NCBI GenBank assembly: GCA_002898295.1
Contig: BEHX01000004.1
Coordinates: 62,001-126,000 of the forward strand
Direction: 5' to 3'
Source of the DNA: a bacterium HR21
GTDB lineage: Bacteria > Bacteroidota > Ignavibacteria > Kapaibacteriales > HRBIN21
Length of the DNA: 64,000 nucleotides
Positions 16,501 to 25,370 of this stretch are shown one piece after another; within the stretch, counting starts at the first letter, position 1; each line of letters starts with the position of its first letter. Under the pieces are notes generated by a model. It was given only the letters and a program-made list of their open reading frames with translations. It searched no databases and was not told the DNA's origin. Both the position numbers and the translations under genes were made by a program.

Positions 16501-19265
16501 TCGGCACCATGCCCGAAGTAGATGGTAACTCCTGCTCCCGCTTCCAGCAGCTGGCGAATTTGGGGACCGTAGCGGCTACTGCTGGGTTCCGGCGTCTCCT
16601 TCTGGATGACCACCGGCTCCATGCCCAAGCGCTGGGTCAGCCAGCTATAGTAGGTGTCCATCGTGTCGGTAAAGCCGTAACCGAAGAGCAGCAGGGCACG
16701 TTTGCGCCAGAGCTCATCGGCAGCAGCTTCCCATGCCTGGAGTTTGTCGAGAAACGCCGCCGCTTCTGAGCTATCAACCGCTGGGATGCGCCCGACGAAG
16801 AGCTCAGGCACGTAATCATCGCCGTCGAGCAAGGTGTACCAGTAATCACTCGGCGGGACACCGTATGCTGGAATCAGGTTCGGCTTCGGATACCCGAGCA
16901 GGTTCCGGGCATCCCAGTTTGCCGTTCCCAGCAGGAGGAGGAACTGCGGAGCCGGTGCTTGCCAGCGCGTGTAGGCATACTGCAGAAACGCCTTGAGCGC
17001 CTGCGGAGTCATCCGTCCATACCCGAAGGCAATGGCAATGTCGCGTGGTGTAACCACACGAGCGCTCACCCCATGCGTCCGCTGACGGTATTGCGCCCAG
17101 CGATGGGCAACACCCTGCAGAGCTGGTGGGGCAACCACGACAACATCTGCCTGCGGTTCCGGCGCCAGCAGCTGCGGAGGCTCCTCGCGCTCGAGCCGCG
17201 CTCGCTCCCACTGTCCACGGTCAGCCATCCACAGGAAAGCGGTATCCTGAGCAGAGAGCGGCACAGTGACAGCGTACCGTGCTCCCTGTCCAGGACGGAC
17301 CCAGAGTAGGTTTGCCCAGCTGTCCCGGGGTGCTCTCTGTTCACGCACACTGGTCGTATCCCCAAGCTGCACTGCCCACACCCACGCTCCTCCCGGCACG
17401 GCTGCCTCTCTGCCGACGCCCCACTGGCGAAGGAGGGCAACCACCGTGCTCGGCAGCTCCTCCAGGCTTGCCCCGACAAGCTCGCTACCGACGGGAAGCT
17501 GCTGGAGAAACTGCTGCAGCTCTGCAGCTCTCCCGGCGGGAAACCACCGCTGCCGCCATATCCTCCCAGATGGCTCCCGCCAAAGACAGGCACTTCCAGC
17601 TTCCTCAGCGCGGAGTACCAGGCTATCCCCGAGGAACATCTCCAGCCGGGGACGGCGTCCCGAACGGGCAGCAACACGAACCAGCTCCTCTTCCTGCCCC
17701 TCAACCAGCGCTGCTCGTCCCCGTAGGGTGTCCAGCACGACCACGGTCGAGCTCCGGAACCCATGCACCAGCAGCCTCCCTGCCTGCCCAGCAGTCGCAA
17801 CTCCTCCGTACCATTCCCCACCAAGAGCCACCGGTAGTAGCCGCCCCTGGAGCTCCACGAAGTCGATGCCCTGCTGTGCTGCCGAGCAGAGTGCGCTCGT
17901 ATCGGCTGCCAATGAACGAACCTGGAGGCGATTCCACCCTGCCGACCACGCCCCCGCCGGAAGCTCGTATTCCCATCGCAAGTCTCCCCATCCGCCCAGT
18001 TGAGCCAGCGCAAGCGTATCGCCATTGAGGAGGATCAACAGGCGATGCTCCGGGGCACATGCTGGAAGAGCGTTGAGGCGATACCCCCGCAGGACCATCC
18101 GGATAGTGCCGGACATCGGTAGCTGGAGGGAATCCTCCCACACGCTTCGCCCAGCCTGGAGAAGTGCCCAATACCATCCCTCTCCGGGCGCCGTCTCCGT
18201 CCACGAGCGGAAAAAGCCTTCGTAGACACCGGTGACATACACACGCTCCTGCTCCCGGTGGATGAGAGTCGGCAGGCTTTCGAGCTCCCCATCGGCAGAG
18301 GGTTCCTCCCGGAAGGCGGCGAAGCGCTGTCCTGAGGCACTGTCCTGCAAGACCAGGAAGAAGGACTCTGCTGCCGTGTACGTATCCCACCAGGTCGTGT
18401 CCCCCGCTGCCCGACGTCCGAAGAAGAAGAGCGTATCGGTCTCGTCGAGCGTGCCATCCCGATCGCGGAGGAGAATTGGGACAGACCGACCGCGCCAGAA
18501 CAACGCCAGACGCGCTGCCGGAGCCCCACGCCACTCCGGCATCACCTGCAGCAGCTCACTGACGGCAATGACGGCGATACCATCACGGACCGTGCTGACC
18601 CGAACAAACGGGCGCTCCGGGACAAACGGCTCCTCCACCACCGATCTCACCTCCGGTGGGTGACGGAAGAGGGGAGCGTGTTCAGCATTGAGCAACAGCT
18701 GTCCCCAGGCAGCTTCTCCCAGCGCCCACGGCTGCGCCCGAACTTCCGCTGCTACCGGCATAGGATACCGCAGCCGGACCCGCAGCTCCGTCCACACGGA
18801 CAGCCGCTTCTGCTCGGGTTCATAGTGCCACGGGCAGATGCGCAGTAGTGCCAGCGGAATCCCCCGCCAGCGCCCGAGGTACTCGAGCCGGACCGCAGAC
18901 TCAAGTGCACCACACGGCTTTGCCGGAGCATTCTGGAGCACCGCGCCGACTGTTGACAACTCTACCGCTTCCCAGCTGCGCACACCCAGCGGCTCGCTTG
19001 TCAGCTCCGGGAAGCACCCCGCACAGGGGAGCGCCACAAGGTAGCTGACGCACTCTGCCGCTGCTGCCTGGGAATCCGGCGGCAACACTGCCCCCGGCTC
19101 CTTGAGCACAGCCCAGACCTGTCCACCGGGTGTTGTCCGAATGTGGGCGTGAGGAAAGCGCACGTGGAGTTCAAGTCCCTCGCTGGTAAGCTTTCGCTGG
19201 AGCTCCGCTGCAGCATGGCTGACAAGACCCAATCCTACAGCGGCTCCGATGAGCGCCCAGCGCAT
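13584..19265 (-). CDS. Very long C25 (gingipain/PorU-type) cysteine peptidase with T9SS sorting domain
   Basis: 1893 residues from the ATG at 19265, preceded by AGAGGAAGA. A signal peptide (to about residue 22) is followed by a large beta-rich region and then a C25 peptidase domain (about 700-1080). Its catalytic dyad is visible: His919 in YFGHG and Cys949 in LSCSMGN. A CARDB-like adhesive domain follows, then about 600 residues of further beta modules. A C-terminal sorting-like domain begins at VRLLQQYPVP and ends YFWRIW...MFVLLP. PorU, the T9SS sortase, is usually about 1100-1300 residues, so this is either an enlarged PorU or a secreted gingipain-like peptidase. Its cell-surface location is inferred. 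Confidence 0.85.
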   Translation of the reverse strand: MRWALIGAAVGLGLVSHAAAELQRKLTSEGLELHVRFPHAHIRTTPGGQVWAVLKEPGAVLPPDSQAAAAECVSYLVALPCAGCFPELTSEPLGVRSWEAVELSTVGAVLQNAPAKPCGALESAVRLEYLGRWRGIPLALLRICPWHYEPEQKRLSVWTELRVRLRYPMPVAAEVRAQPWALGEAAWGQLLLNAEHAPLFRHPPEVRSVVEEPFVPERPFVRVSTVRDGIAVIAVSELLQVMPEWRGAPAARLALFWRGRSVPILLRDRDGTLDETDTLFFFGRRAAGDTTWWDTYTAAESFFLVLQDSASGQRFAAFREEPSADGELESLPTLIHREQERVYVTGVYEGFFRSWTETAPGEGWYWALLQAGRSVWEDSLQLPMSGTIRMVLRGYRLNALPACAPEHRLLILLNGDTLALAQLGGWGDLRWEYELPAGAWSAGWNRLQVRSLAADTSALCSAAQQGIDFVELQGRLLPVALGGEWYGGVATAGQAGRLLVHGFRSSTVVVLDTLRGRAALVEGQEEELVRVAARSGRRPRLEMFLGDSLVLRAEEAGSACLWREPSGRIWRQRWFPAGRAAELQQFLQQLPVGSELVGASLEELPSTVVALLRQWGVGREAAVPGGAWVWAVQLGDTTSVREQRAPRDSWANLLWVRPGQGARYAVTVPLSAQDTAFLWMADRGQWERARLEREEPPQLLAPEPQADVVVVAPPALQGVAHRWAQYRQRTHGVSARVVTPRDIAIAFGYGRMTPQALKAFLQYAYTRWQAPAPQFLLLLGTANWDARNLLGYPKPNLIPAYGVPPSDYWYTLLDGDDYVPELFVGRIPAVDSSEAAAFLDKLQAWEAAADELWRKRALLLFGYGFTDTMDTYYSWLTQRLGMEPVVIQKETPEPSSSRYGPQIRQLLEAGAGVTIYFGHGAEANMELQGWEPQRLSNTERQGILLTLSCSMGNFAVPYVRSFNEQYLMAPRRGMVAALGMSGIGWDIVERTVKHYFVQNLVEQPLRLLGPLYAAARLPLVPFVAQDIYRATVLQHTLLGDPLLRFPVDTVPELFVLPGTPFLHRGEGIPMTEFTVGDSVRIRVAVGNLGLVPQRPWHLRLLHGDGDTLWLSLGALRSSQVVDTLLPASWCGVGEHQLWVELNPDSLVPERTWQNNRARLAYRVRQRQLLPLEPLPFWHLPPGRGRFRVLTPLGSAADFLYEAELWQGEQLLERATDTAAFSRFDEVVDWEPSSVLEPGAGYRFRIRARAVADTLWTQWLEVPFWVDSTPSLRWVRWRQAGSDLAAATLWNMDPVATGVRLRQWRRRLELVSDPVRSRALIRIEAEPVLELEQEAGIGAVVLSPRDSAVRVRFYRTGRTGQSEDAGYFLSLVRDSVQPGQYLVWVLSGEGLWRFSAAQLDTLRQLLRTLYGSRLGDSLERAPVAFAFIGLRGGRAGNPVEGFRRGDSLRLAADLVRPVDRGRVLTPWIGPARRLGSLTLQLSEPQQWTLAVYGRQSLEDSAIDLLWLGRGESRLDLAAERYAYVQLELEATAPDSGTSLPELSQITLEFEPQGELALSPQSLQAPSVVLGDTLPVRLRVWNRALRAEATTIGVRLRTRSLGGVRERASLTLPTLVLAPNGSEELQLSLPTAGWEREGTLWGTASAAGELYRFNNEAEIPYRLGLDTLPPQLQLWWQDGDSVVLLDSGKAISRQPLLWLLLTDTGAEAPLGGSVPVPRVWIEGTPMDSTTAAEYRFYPSTELDSVPARLRTPTLRAALRFRPPRLPLGHVLVWAVGEDAAGLRDTVSLLLTVTDRLAVRLLQQYPVPARRGDVPTVRFAYDGYRLREQARAEVFSLLGERLWTEELSLVVGENVWRWEVRRPLGQPVGPGVYFWRIWIPAMGPDAGISGMFVLLP

Positions 19266-19318
19266 TCTTCCTCTGGCACCGCCCAACCGCAGCCAGCTCA
19301 GACTGCGGGCAGGGACGT

Positions 19319-20641
19319 TTACGATTTGCCCTGGTTTGCCTTCGTCTCAACCGCTTCCCGGATGCCGATGAGGATCTTCTGACTGATCTCCTCGGCAATC
19401 ATCCGCTTGACCGTGTCATCGGAGGTCAAGTACTCGGTGATCGCTTGCTCGACACGCCGGCGAATCATCTCGGTCGTTCCCCCTTCGAGGGCTTCCGCCA
19501 GCCGATGGATGTCGCGCGACTGCTGCTCCAAAGTCTCCAACTGTCCACGGGCAGCGTCTTCCATCTTCTTGAGCATCTTGTCCACCCGCTCTTCCGCCTC
19601 GGTGTAGAAGAGCGTGAAGGCGAGCAGCGTCAACATGGAGAACTCCAAGAAAATGGCGAACAGAATCAGTGTCGGGCGCGTTGCCGGAATGAATTTCAGT
19701 CCACGAATTCCGATAGCGATGATTAGCAGTGCTGCCCCTCCGTAAGCCAAGCCCGTCACTGCGTTGGAGTACTGCTCTGCGAAATGGTGGCTCATGTAGA
19801 GCCGCAGCGCTTTACCAATACGCAGCCGGTTCTGCCTCCACAGCTGAGCAGCCCGTGTATCAATGATTTCCCGGGCAACGAAGTCGGAGAAGTACTCCCG
19901 AATCCGGTTGTCGAGAATCTCCCGCCGGAACTTCACCGGGTCCGTCTCCGGGGTGAAGGCGTCTTCGAAGCGAACCGGGTACTTGCGCGAACCTGCTTGT
20001 TCCTCCGGCATGGTACGCTCCCAGACATAGCGGAAGACGCGTTCAAGGTAGCTCCACTCCAGCTTTGTCAGCTCCTCGTCGCGCATGACCAGCACGTTGA
20101 TGACCTCCTCGCTGAAGCCCGTCTGAATGCGCACCTTCGCCTTAGTCTCTTCCATTGCTTCCTCGACCTTGGCAGCCATCAGCCCAACGGTGGGTGGGAG
20201 AATGAGGGTGAGCAACACGGCGATGAGGAAGCCGATATCGAGCGAGAGGATAATGAAGCCGAAGGGTTCCAAAATGATGGGATCTTCGCCCAGCTTCGGG
20301 GCCTTTGCCAACCATTCCCCAGCGGCTTTCGTATAGCCATGCTCCTGTTCCGTCCGTGCCTTCGGCGTGAAATCGAAGATGTACTCCCGGTTGATGTACT
20401 CCCGCCGCACCTCCATACCGGCAAACTTCTCTCCCTCTGCTGAGGGAGTAGCGTAGACCCCACGGAAATTGACCAGCGGTTTGCCCGTTACCGGCTTGAA
20501 TTGCGTGATGAAGAAATACTCAACAATGCGGGGGAGGAGCAGCGTGTGGAAGAGCCAGGTTGAGCCGAGGAACAGCAAGAGGAAAAGCCCATAGTGCACA
20601 ACCCCGGCGTGCGCTGCTCGGGCTTGCTGAGGCTTTGCCAT
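19319..20641 (-). CDS. Unknown polytopic membrane protein with coiled coils
   Basis: 440 residues. A membrane segment near the N-terminus (about 17-37) is followed by an extracytoplasmic stretch with GVYATPSAEGEKFAG and Tyr-rich residues. A second membrane hairpin lies near 125-155, then a charged helical region, two more membrane segments (about 290-345), and a C-terminal coiled coil (about 350-435) rich in Glu, Arg and Gln. I do not recognise the family. It starts the minus-strand run that continues with the C25 peptidase 53 bases downstream. That pairing hints at, but does not show, a role in T9SS or envelope organisation. Confidence 0.8.
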   Translation of the reverse strand: MAKPQQARAAHAGVVHYGLFLLLFLGSTWLFHTLLLPRIVEYFFITQFKPVTGKPLVNFRGVYATPSAEGEKFAGMEVRREYINREYIFDFTPKARTEQEHGYTKAAGEWLAKAPKLGEDPIILEPFGFIILSLDIGFLIAVLLTLILPPTVGLMAAKVEEAMEETKAKVRIQTGFSEEVINVLVMRDEELTKLEWSYLERVFRYVWERTMPEEQAGSRKYPVRFEDAFTPETDPVKFRREILDNRIREYFSDFVAREIIDTRAAQLWRQNRLRIGKALRLYMSHHFAEQYSNAVTGLAYGGAALLIIAIGIRGLKFIPATRPTLILFAIFLEFSMLTLLAFTLFYTEAEERVDKMLKKMEDAARGQLETLEQQSRDIHRLAEALEGGTTEMIRRRVEQAITEYLTSDDTVKRMIAEEISQKILIGIREAVETKANQGKS

Positions 20642-20690
20642 GGGAAGGCTCCGCTACCGTTCAACCAGAGACCTTACGAAGCCGCAATAT

Positions 20691-20710
20691 AAGGGGTTTG
20701 CCCCTTTTTA
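20691..20710 (+). terminator. Terminator-like hairpin between divergent genes
   Basis: AAGGGG (20691-20696) pairs with CCCCTT (20701-20706) around the loop TTTG, and T residues follow on the plus strand. It lies between two divergent start codons, where a terminator is not expected. It could end antisense transcription or act as a leader attenuator of the lysine aminotransferase gene. The minus strand also has an AT-rich TTATATT next to it. Confidence 0.4.
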
Positions 20711-20785
20711 CCGGGCTACGACTCAACACGAGCATGTCTCCTCCTTCGTTGCTCGGGCAGGTTGGTTCAGGCAAGCAAGTGCTCC

Positions 20786-22180
20786 ATGACGGCGTTGTCC
20801 ATCCTTGAAGAGCTGCTCTCGCCGGATGCCCAGGCGTATGAGCCGATGTTTCGGGTATCCCCTGAGGAGGTACTGGCGGAACTGCGCAAGCATATCCTGC
20901 TCGATGGGTTTGACCTGGTAGTTGATCTGGAGCGGAGCCGGACACCGCAGATTGTCGAGGCACGCTCCGGGGCGGCGTACATTGATCTTTTCACCTGCTT
21001 TGCCTCGATGCCGTTGGGCTTCAACCACCCGAAGCTCTTCGAGCCCGGATTCCTGCGCCAGCTGTTACTGGCAGCGCTCAATAAGCCATCGAATTCTGAC
21101 GTGTACACCGAGCAGTATGCCACCTTTGTCAAAACGCTCTTCGCCCTGGCTGTGCCGCCGGCGTTCCGGTATGCCTTCTTCATCGAGGGGGGCGCGCTCG
21201 CGGTGGAAAACGCCCTCAAGGTTGCGTTCGATTGGAAGGTACGCCAGAACTTCCGCAAAGGCTATCCATTCGAGCGTGGGCATCAGATCATCCACTTCCG
21301 GCGCGCCTTCCACGGACGGAGCGGCTATACTCTCTCGCTGACGAACACAGACCCTGTCAAGACGATGTACTTTCCGAAATTCCCCTGGCCCCGGATTCAC
21401 AATCCAGCGCTCCGCTTTCCGCTGACCGAGCAGGTGCTCGAACAGGTCATTCGAGAAGAGCAGGAAGCGCTTGCCCAGATCAAACAGGCGTTCCATGAGC
21501 ATCGCGACGACATTGCCGCCATCATCGTCGAACCGATCCAGGGTGAAGGCGGGGACAATCACTTCCGCGCGGAATTCCTCCAAGCTCTACGGCAGCTGGC
21601 TGATGAGAACGACGCACTGCTCATCTTCGACGAGGTCCAAACCGGGGTTGGGCTCACCGGCACCATGTGGGCGCATGAGCAGTTCGGCGTCACCCCCGAT
21701 ATCCTGGTCTTCGGCAAAAAGATGCAAGTCTGCGGCATCCTCGTCACCGAGCGGGTCGAGACCGAACCCGAGAACGTCTTCCACGTTCCGGGTCGCATCA
21801 ACTCCACCTGGGGAGGCAATCTGGTCGATATGGTACGCGCCACCCGCTACCTGGAAATCATCCACGAAGACAACCTTCTGGACAACGTCCGCCGGGTAGG
21901 GGCGCATCTCCTGCAACGGCTCTGCCAGCTCCAAGCAGAATTCCCTGAGCTCATCAGCAACGTGCGAGGACGTGGATTGTTCTGTGCCTTCGATCTGCCC
22001 AACGACACCGTCCGGCGTCGCTTCCGTCAGCTTGCTTTCCAGCATCGGCTGCTCCTCCTCCCGTGCGGGGAACGCTCCATCCGCTTCCGTCCACCCCTGA
22101 ACCTGACCGAGGACGTGGTGGACGAGGCATGCGAGCGCATCCGGCGTTTCCTGCCCGAGCTCCGACGGGAGCTAGCGTAA
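20786..22180 (+). CDS. lat: L-lysine 6-transaminase
   Basis: 464 residues from the ATG at 20786; the open frame extends to a TTG at 20762, but the ATG start fits the family. It is a class III PLP aminotransferase with IIVEPIQGEGGDNHF, LLIFDEVQTGVGLTGTMWAHEQFGVTPDILVFGKKMQVCGIL (second Lys of GKK binds PLP) and the Lat-specific LDGFDLVVDLERS and NKPSNSDVYTEQYA segments. It moves the epsilon-amino group of lysine to 2-oxoglutarate, giving aminoadipate semialdehyde. No saccharopine or aminoadipate genes lie nearby. Its end overlaps the convergent phosphoesterase gene by 9 bases. Confidence 0.9.
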   Translation: MTALSILEELLSPDAQAYEPMFRVSPEEVLAELRKHILLDGFDLVVDLERSRTPQIVEARSGAAYIDLFTCFASMPLGFNHPKLFEPGFLRQLLLAALNKPSNSDVYTEQYATFVKTLFALAVPPAFRYAFFIEGGALAVENALKVAFDWKVRQNFRKGYPFERGHQIIHFRRAFHGRSGYTLSLTNTDPVKTMYFPKFPWPRIHNPALRFPLTEQVLEQVIREEQEALAQIKQAFHEHRDDIAAIIVEPIQGEGGDNHFRAEFLQALRQLADENDALLIFDEVQTGVGLTGTMWAHEQFGVTPDILVFGKKMQVCGILVTERVETEPENVFHVPGRINSTWGGNLVDMVRATRYLEIIHEDNLLDNVRRVGAHLLQRLCQLQAEFPELISNVRGRGLFCAFDLPNDTVRRRFRQLAFQHRLLLLPCGERSIRFRPPLNLTEDVVDEACERIRRFLPELRRELA

Positions 22181-23179
22181 ATACGCCCGCGCCCGCTCCA
22201 CGAGCCGATGGCAGATGTCTTGTAAATCCCCCTCGGGAATGCGTGCACCGGCAGCATTCGGATGCCCGCCCCCACCGAATTCCGCGGCGAATTCGTGGAC
22301 CGTGATCCCCGAACGGGAACGGAACGAGATCTTGATACCTCCTTCGATGGGGAGCTCCACTACCAGCAGTCCAATCTGCACTCCGCGGACAGACAGCGTG
22401 TACTGGGCAAAGCCCTCGATGTCCTCCTCCAACGCCCCGGTCCGGAGAAACGCCTCTCGGGGAATCACCAAAAGACAGAGACGCCCCTCGTGGTACAGCT
22501 CCATAGCAGCGAGCACCTCACCCAGCAGGCGCATCCGAGCTATGGACCATGACTGGAAGACGTGCTCGTGGACCGCTGCCACATCCACCCCAAGCTCCAC
22601 AAGCTCGGCAACGGTCCGATGGACATCGGGTCCCACGCTCGAGTACGCAAAGCTGCCCGTATCGGTCATAATCGCCGTGTAGAGCGCCAGCGCAATCTCC
22701 GGCGTGCGATATGGTCCCCCCAGGAAGCGGAGAAAGCGCCAGAGGAGCTCCCCAGTAGCACAGGCTGCCGGGTCTACGATGGTGATATCAGCGAAGGGCT
22801 GCGGCTGGAGGTGATGGTCGATGACGAGCTTGGCTGCCGGGGAGCGGGCAACCGCTTCGGCCAGCGCTCCGAGCCGATGGAGCTCGCTGGTATCCAGCAC
22901 CACGATAGCATCCGCCGCGGCAATGTCTGCCGCATCCCGCTCTGCTGCATACCGGCGGATGACCTCTACGCCGGGCAAGAACCGCAGCGGCGCCGGCACA
23001 GGGCTGTGGAAGACAACCACCGGAGCTTTCCCTTGTGCCCGCAAGTAATGCCAGAGAGCCAGCACAGAGCCAACACTGTCGCCATCGGGATGGATGTGCG
23101 AGGTCAGCACAACGGAATGACTCTGACAGAGCACCTGCTGCGCCTGCTGGAATGCGGTGCGGAGGTCACTGTGCTGCAC
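22172..23179 (-). CDS. DHH-family phosphoesterase (NrnA-like oligoribonuclease / pAp phosphatase)
   Basis: 335 residues. The DHH domain shows SHIHPDGDSVGS, a VLDTSE motif and the DHH triad in VIDHHLQP, which coordinate two Mn ions. The C-terminal DHHA1 domain has the GGGGHPNAAGARI loop. NrnA enzymes degrade short RNAs and dephosphorylate 3'-phosphoadenosine 5'-phosphate. It starts 3 bases after the metallophosphoesterase stop and is last in a three-gene minus-strand operon. Confidence 0.88.
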   Translation of the reverse strand: MQHSDLRTAFQQAQQVLCQSHSVVLTSHIHPDGDSVGSVLALWHYLRAQGKAPVVVFHSPVPAPLRFLPGVEVIRRYAAERDAADIAAADAIVVLDTSELHRLGALAEAVARSPAAKLVIDHHLQPQPFADITIVDPAACATGELLWRFLRFLGGPYRTPEIALALYTAIMTDTGSFAYSSVGPDVHRTVAELVELGVDVAAVHEHVFQSWSIARMRLLGEVLAAMELYHEGRLCLLVIPREAFLRTGALEEDIEGFAQYTLSVRGVQIGLLVVELPIEGGIKISFRSRSGITVHEFAAEFGGGGHPNAAGARIPEGDLQDICHRLVERARAYLR

Positions 23180-23182
23180 TCT

Positions 23183-24394
23183 TTACCCCCTCTCTGCTGC
23201 AACAAGCCGAATGTGAGTAATCTCCGGCGGAGCATTCCAGCGCACCGGAATGCCTACCGTTCCAACGCCTCGCGTCACATACATCCACACCTTCGGACGG
23301 AGAGCAGACCAGTACGTCCCCGCCACGTACGGGGAAACCAGCGCCGCCGGGGAGAGTGCAAAGGAACCAATCTCTGCCACGACAATCTGCCCGCCGTGCG
23401 TATGCCCAGCAATCACCGCGTCTGCTCCCAGCAGGGCAAGCTGCTCAAAGTAATACGGGCGATGGCACAGCACAATGCATGGCTTTGGGACACGCTCCAT
23501 GAGGCGTTCCCACGCCGAAAGCACCCCATCGGGATTGCGCCCGCGCTCGACATACTCGGGCAGGAAGCGGGCGTAGAAGTCATCAATGCCTGCCAGCGTC
23601 AGCACCGCCCCACCGCGCTCCAGAGTGACTGCCTCATTGCGCAGCAAGCGGATCCCCGCTTGCTCAATTTCCCGGCAGATACGCTCGACCTCACCGGAGA
23701 AGTAGTCATGGTTGCCCGTGATAGCAAAGACACCGAGGGGCGCTCGCAGGTCCGCAAAGGCTTCCGCAAAGGGGTAAATCTCCCAGGTGCGGTTGATGAT
23801 GAAATCGCCGGGCAGAACGATGAGATCGCACCCGAGCTCTTCGAGCTCCCGGCGGTACCGTTCCATCTGGGGACGCTGCATGAAGGGACCAGAGTGGATA
23901 TCGCTCAGCACCCCGAGTGTGAGCCCGTCTAACTGCGGCGGGAGCCCGGCAATGGGGAGCTCCACGAACTCGACATGCCCTTGCCGGCGCTGGGTCATTG
24001 CTAGAAGTTGCCCGGAGATCGCCAGACTTGCCCCTCCCAGGAGGGTGATTCGGAGAAAGCGTCGCCGCTCTGGCTGGAGCACCGTCGGCGACCGCCGCTT
24101 CCGAAGCCAGCCCCCGAAGCGCCCCACCGTCAGCACAAGCCCGGTGACAGCAACGCTGAATCCCCACATCCACAGAGTCCGCCACACCTCCGCCGACCAC
24201 GCCAACGGCATCGGCTTATAGAGCAGCAGCCAGTAGAAAAACGGCAAATGCCCGCTTCCGACCAGCAGCAGGAGAATCCACTTCCCCTTCGGAGAGAGCT
24301 GACGCCACAGCCACTGCCAGCCCGGAAGCTGAGCAAGCAGCAACATACACAGTCCACTAGCAGCCAGGACTAGCGCGATTGGTCCGCTTGGCAT
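23183..24394 (-). CDS. Membrane-anchored calcineurin-type metallophosphoesterase
   Basis: 403 residues. Three to four hydrophobic segments occupy about 5-105, followed by a short RRRFLRI twin-Arg-like stretch and another hydrophobic patch (about 130-150). The catalytic domain has all metallophosphatase motifs in order: SDIHSG, LPGDF, TGNHDYF, CHRP and GHTHGG. This layout matches the YaeI/YkuE group of membrane metallophosphoesterases, but the substrate cannot be assigned. It lies between the SAM hydrolase and the NrnA-like gene in one operon. Confidence 0.88.
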   Translation of the reverse strand: MPSGPIALVLAASGLCMLLLAQLPGWQWLWRQLSPKGKWILLLLVGSGHLPFFYWLLLYKPMPLAWSAEVWRTLWMWGFSVAVTGLVLTVGRFGGWLRKRRSPTVLQPERRRFLRITLLGGASLAISGQLLAMTQRRQGHVEFVELPIAGLPPQLDGLTLGVLSDIHSGPFMQRPQMERYRRELEELGCDLIVLPGDFIINRTWEIYPFAEAFADLRAPLGVFAITGNHDYFSGEVERICREIEQAGIRLLRNEAVTLERGGAVLTLAGIDDFYARFLPEYVERGRNPDGVLSAWERLMERVPKPCIVLCHRPYYFEQLALLGADAVIAGHTHGGQIVVAEIGSFALSPAALVSPYVAGTYWSALRPKVWMYVTRGVGTVGIPVRWNAPPEITHIRLVAAERG

Positions 24395-24444
24395 CTCCCA
24401 ACTCCGGAAGGGAACACAGAAGACGAATGCCCTCCGTTCCCATG

Positions 24445-25251
24445 TTAGACACGCCAGGCTCGCACGGACTCACCCAGCGTGATTTGGAGCTGGATTGCCG
24501 CACTCCCATTGCGGCAGGCAATCTCCAGCAGTCCATCACTGCCCACGTAGGCGCACAACTCCCCTTCGGCAACATCGGCAAAGGTCCGGCTAATGCCGGC
24601 AATGATGTGCGACCGCACTGCTACCCGCCACTGCGCCCGCTCCTGTAACGAGGCGCCGATCTGCAATCGCTCCGCCGGCAAAGAGGTGATGAGGTTGCCA
24701 AACCGATCAATGTGCAACACCTCACCAACCCAGACCCCATCACGTTCCTCGCAGCGCGGGGGTGGAAGTTGCTGCAAGCTCCTGACCGCAATCGGCATCC
24801 CGAGCTGCTCTAAGCGGACTCCCTGCGCCAGATAAGCAGCCGCTGGGGCGAAGATATCCCGCCCGTGGAAGGTCGAGCTGACCACAGGCAGCCGATAGGC
24901 AGGATTCTCCAACACTACGGCACGCTCGGCACCGTAGCGCTGGAGCACGAAACTCAAAAGCCCGTTGTCCGGTGCAACGAAGTACTTACGGTTGATCTCC
25001 ACGGCAACCGCCCGCCGCTCTGTCCCCACCCCGGGGTCAACCACCGCAACGAAAATGGAGCCGTCGGGGAAATACGGCTCCGCCGCCCAGAGCGCATAGG
25101 CTCCCTGCCGAACCTGCTGCGGACGCACATGGTGGAGCAGGTCAATCACGGTTGCCTGCGGTGCGATGCGCGCGATGACGCCTTTGAGGACCCCGACATA
25201 GGTATCCTGCAAGCCATAGTCTGTCAGCAACACAATCGGTCCGCTTGCCAT
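24445..25251 (-). CDS. SAM hydroxide adenosyltransferase (DUF62 / SAM hydrolase)
   Basis: 268 residues from the ATG at 25251 (MASGPIVLLTDYG), since family members begin right at this motif. Conserved features are LLTDYGLQDTYVG, VVDPGVGT, APDNGLL and FHGRDIFAPAAA. The family splits S-adenosylmethionine into adenosine and methionine using water; fluorinases and chlorinases are relatives. It is the first gene of the operon with the metallophosphoesterase and the NrnA-like enzyme. All three could act on nucleotide by-products, although that link is only inferred. Confidence 0.9.
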   Translation of the reverse strand: MASGPIVLLTDYGLQDTYVGVLKGVIARIAPQATVIDLLHHVRPQQVRQGAYALWAAEPYFPDGSIFVAVVDPGVGTERRAVAVEINRKYFVAPDNGLLSFVLQRYGAERAVVLENPAYRLPVVSSTFHGRDIFAPAAAYLAQGVRLEQLGMPIAVRSLQQLPPPRCEERDGVWVGEVLHIDRFGNLITSLPAERLQIGASLQERAQWRVAVRSHIIAGISRTFADVAEGELCAYVGSDGLLEIACRNGSAAIQLQITLGESVRAWRV

Positions 25252-25370
25252 CACCGGTCCTGCGCCAATTCGGTGCGACACAGAAAGACGAACAAGCCTC
25301 TGCCAAGAGGCTCTGAAGGGATTTCGCATTTTTGTACTGCTCTGAGCTGTCTGTGCCGGAGATTCCGCAT

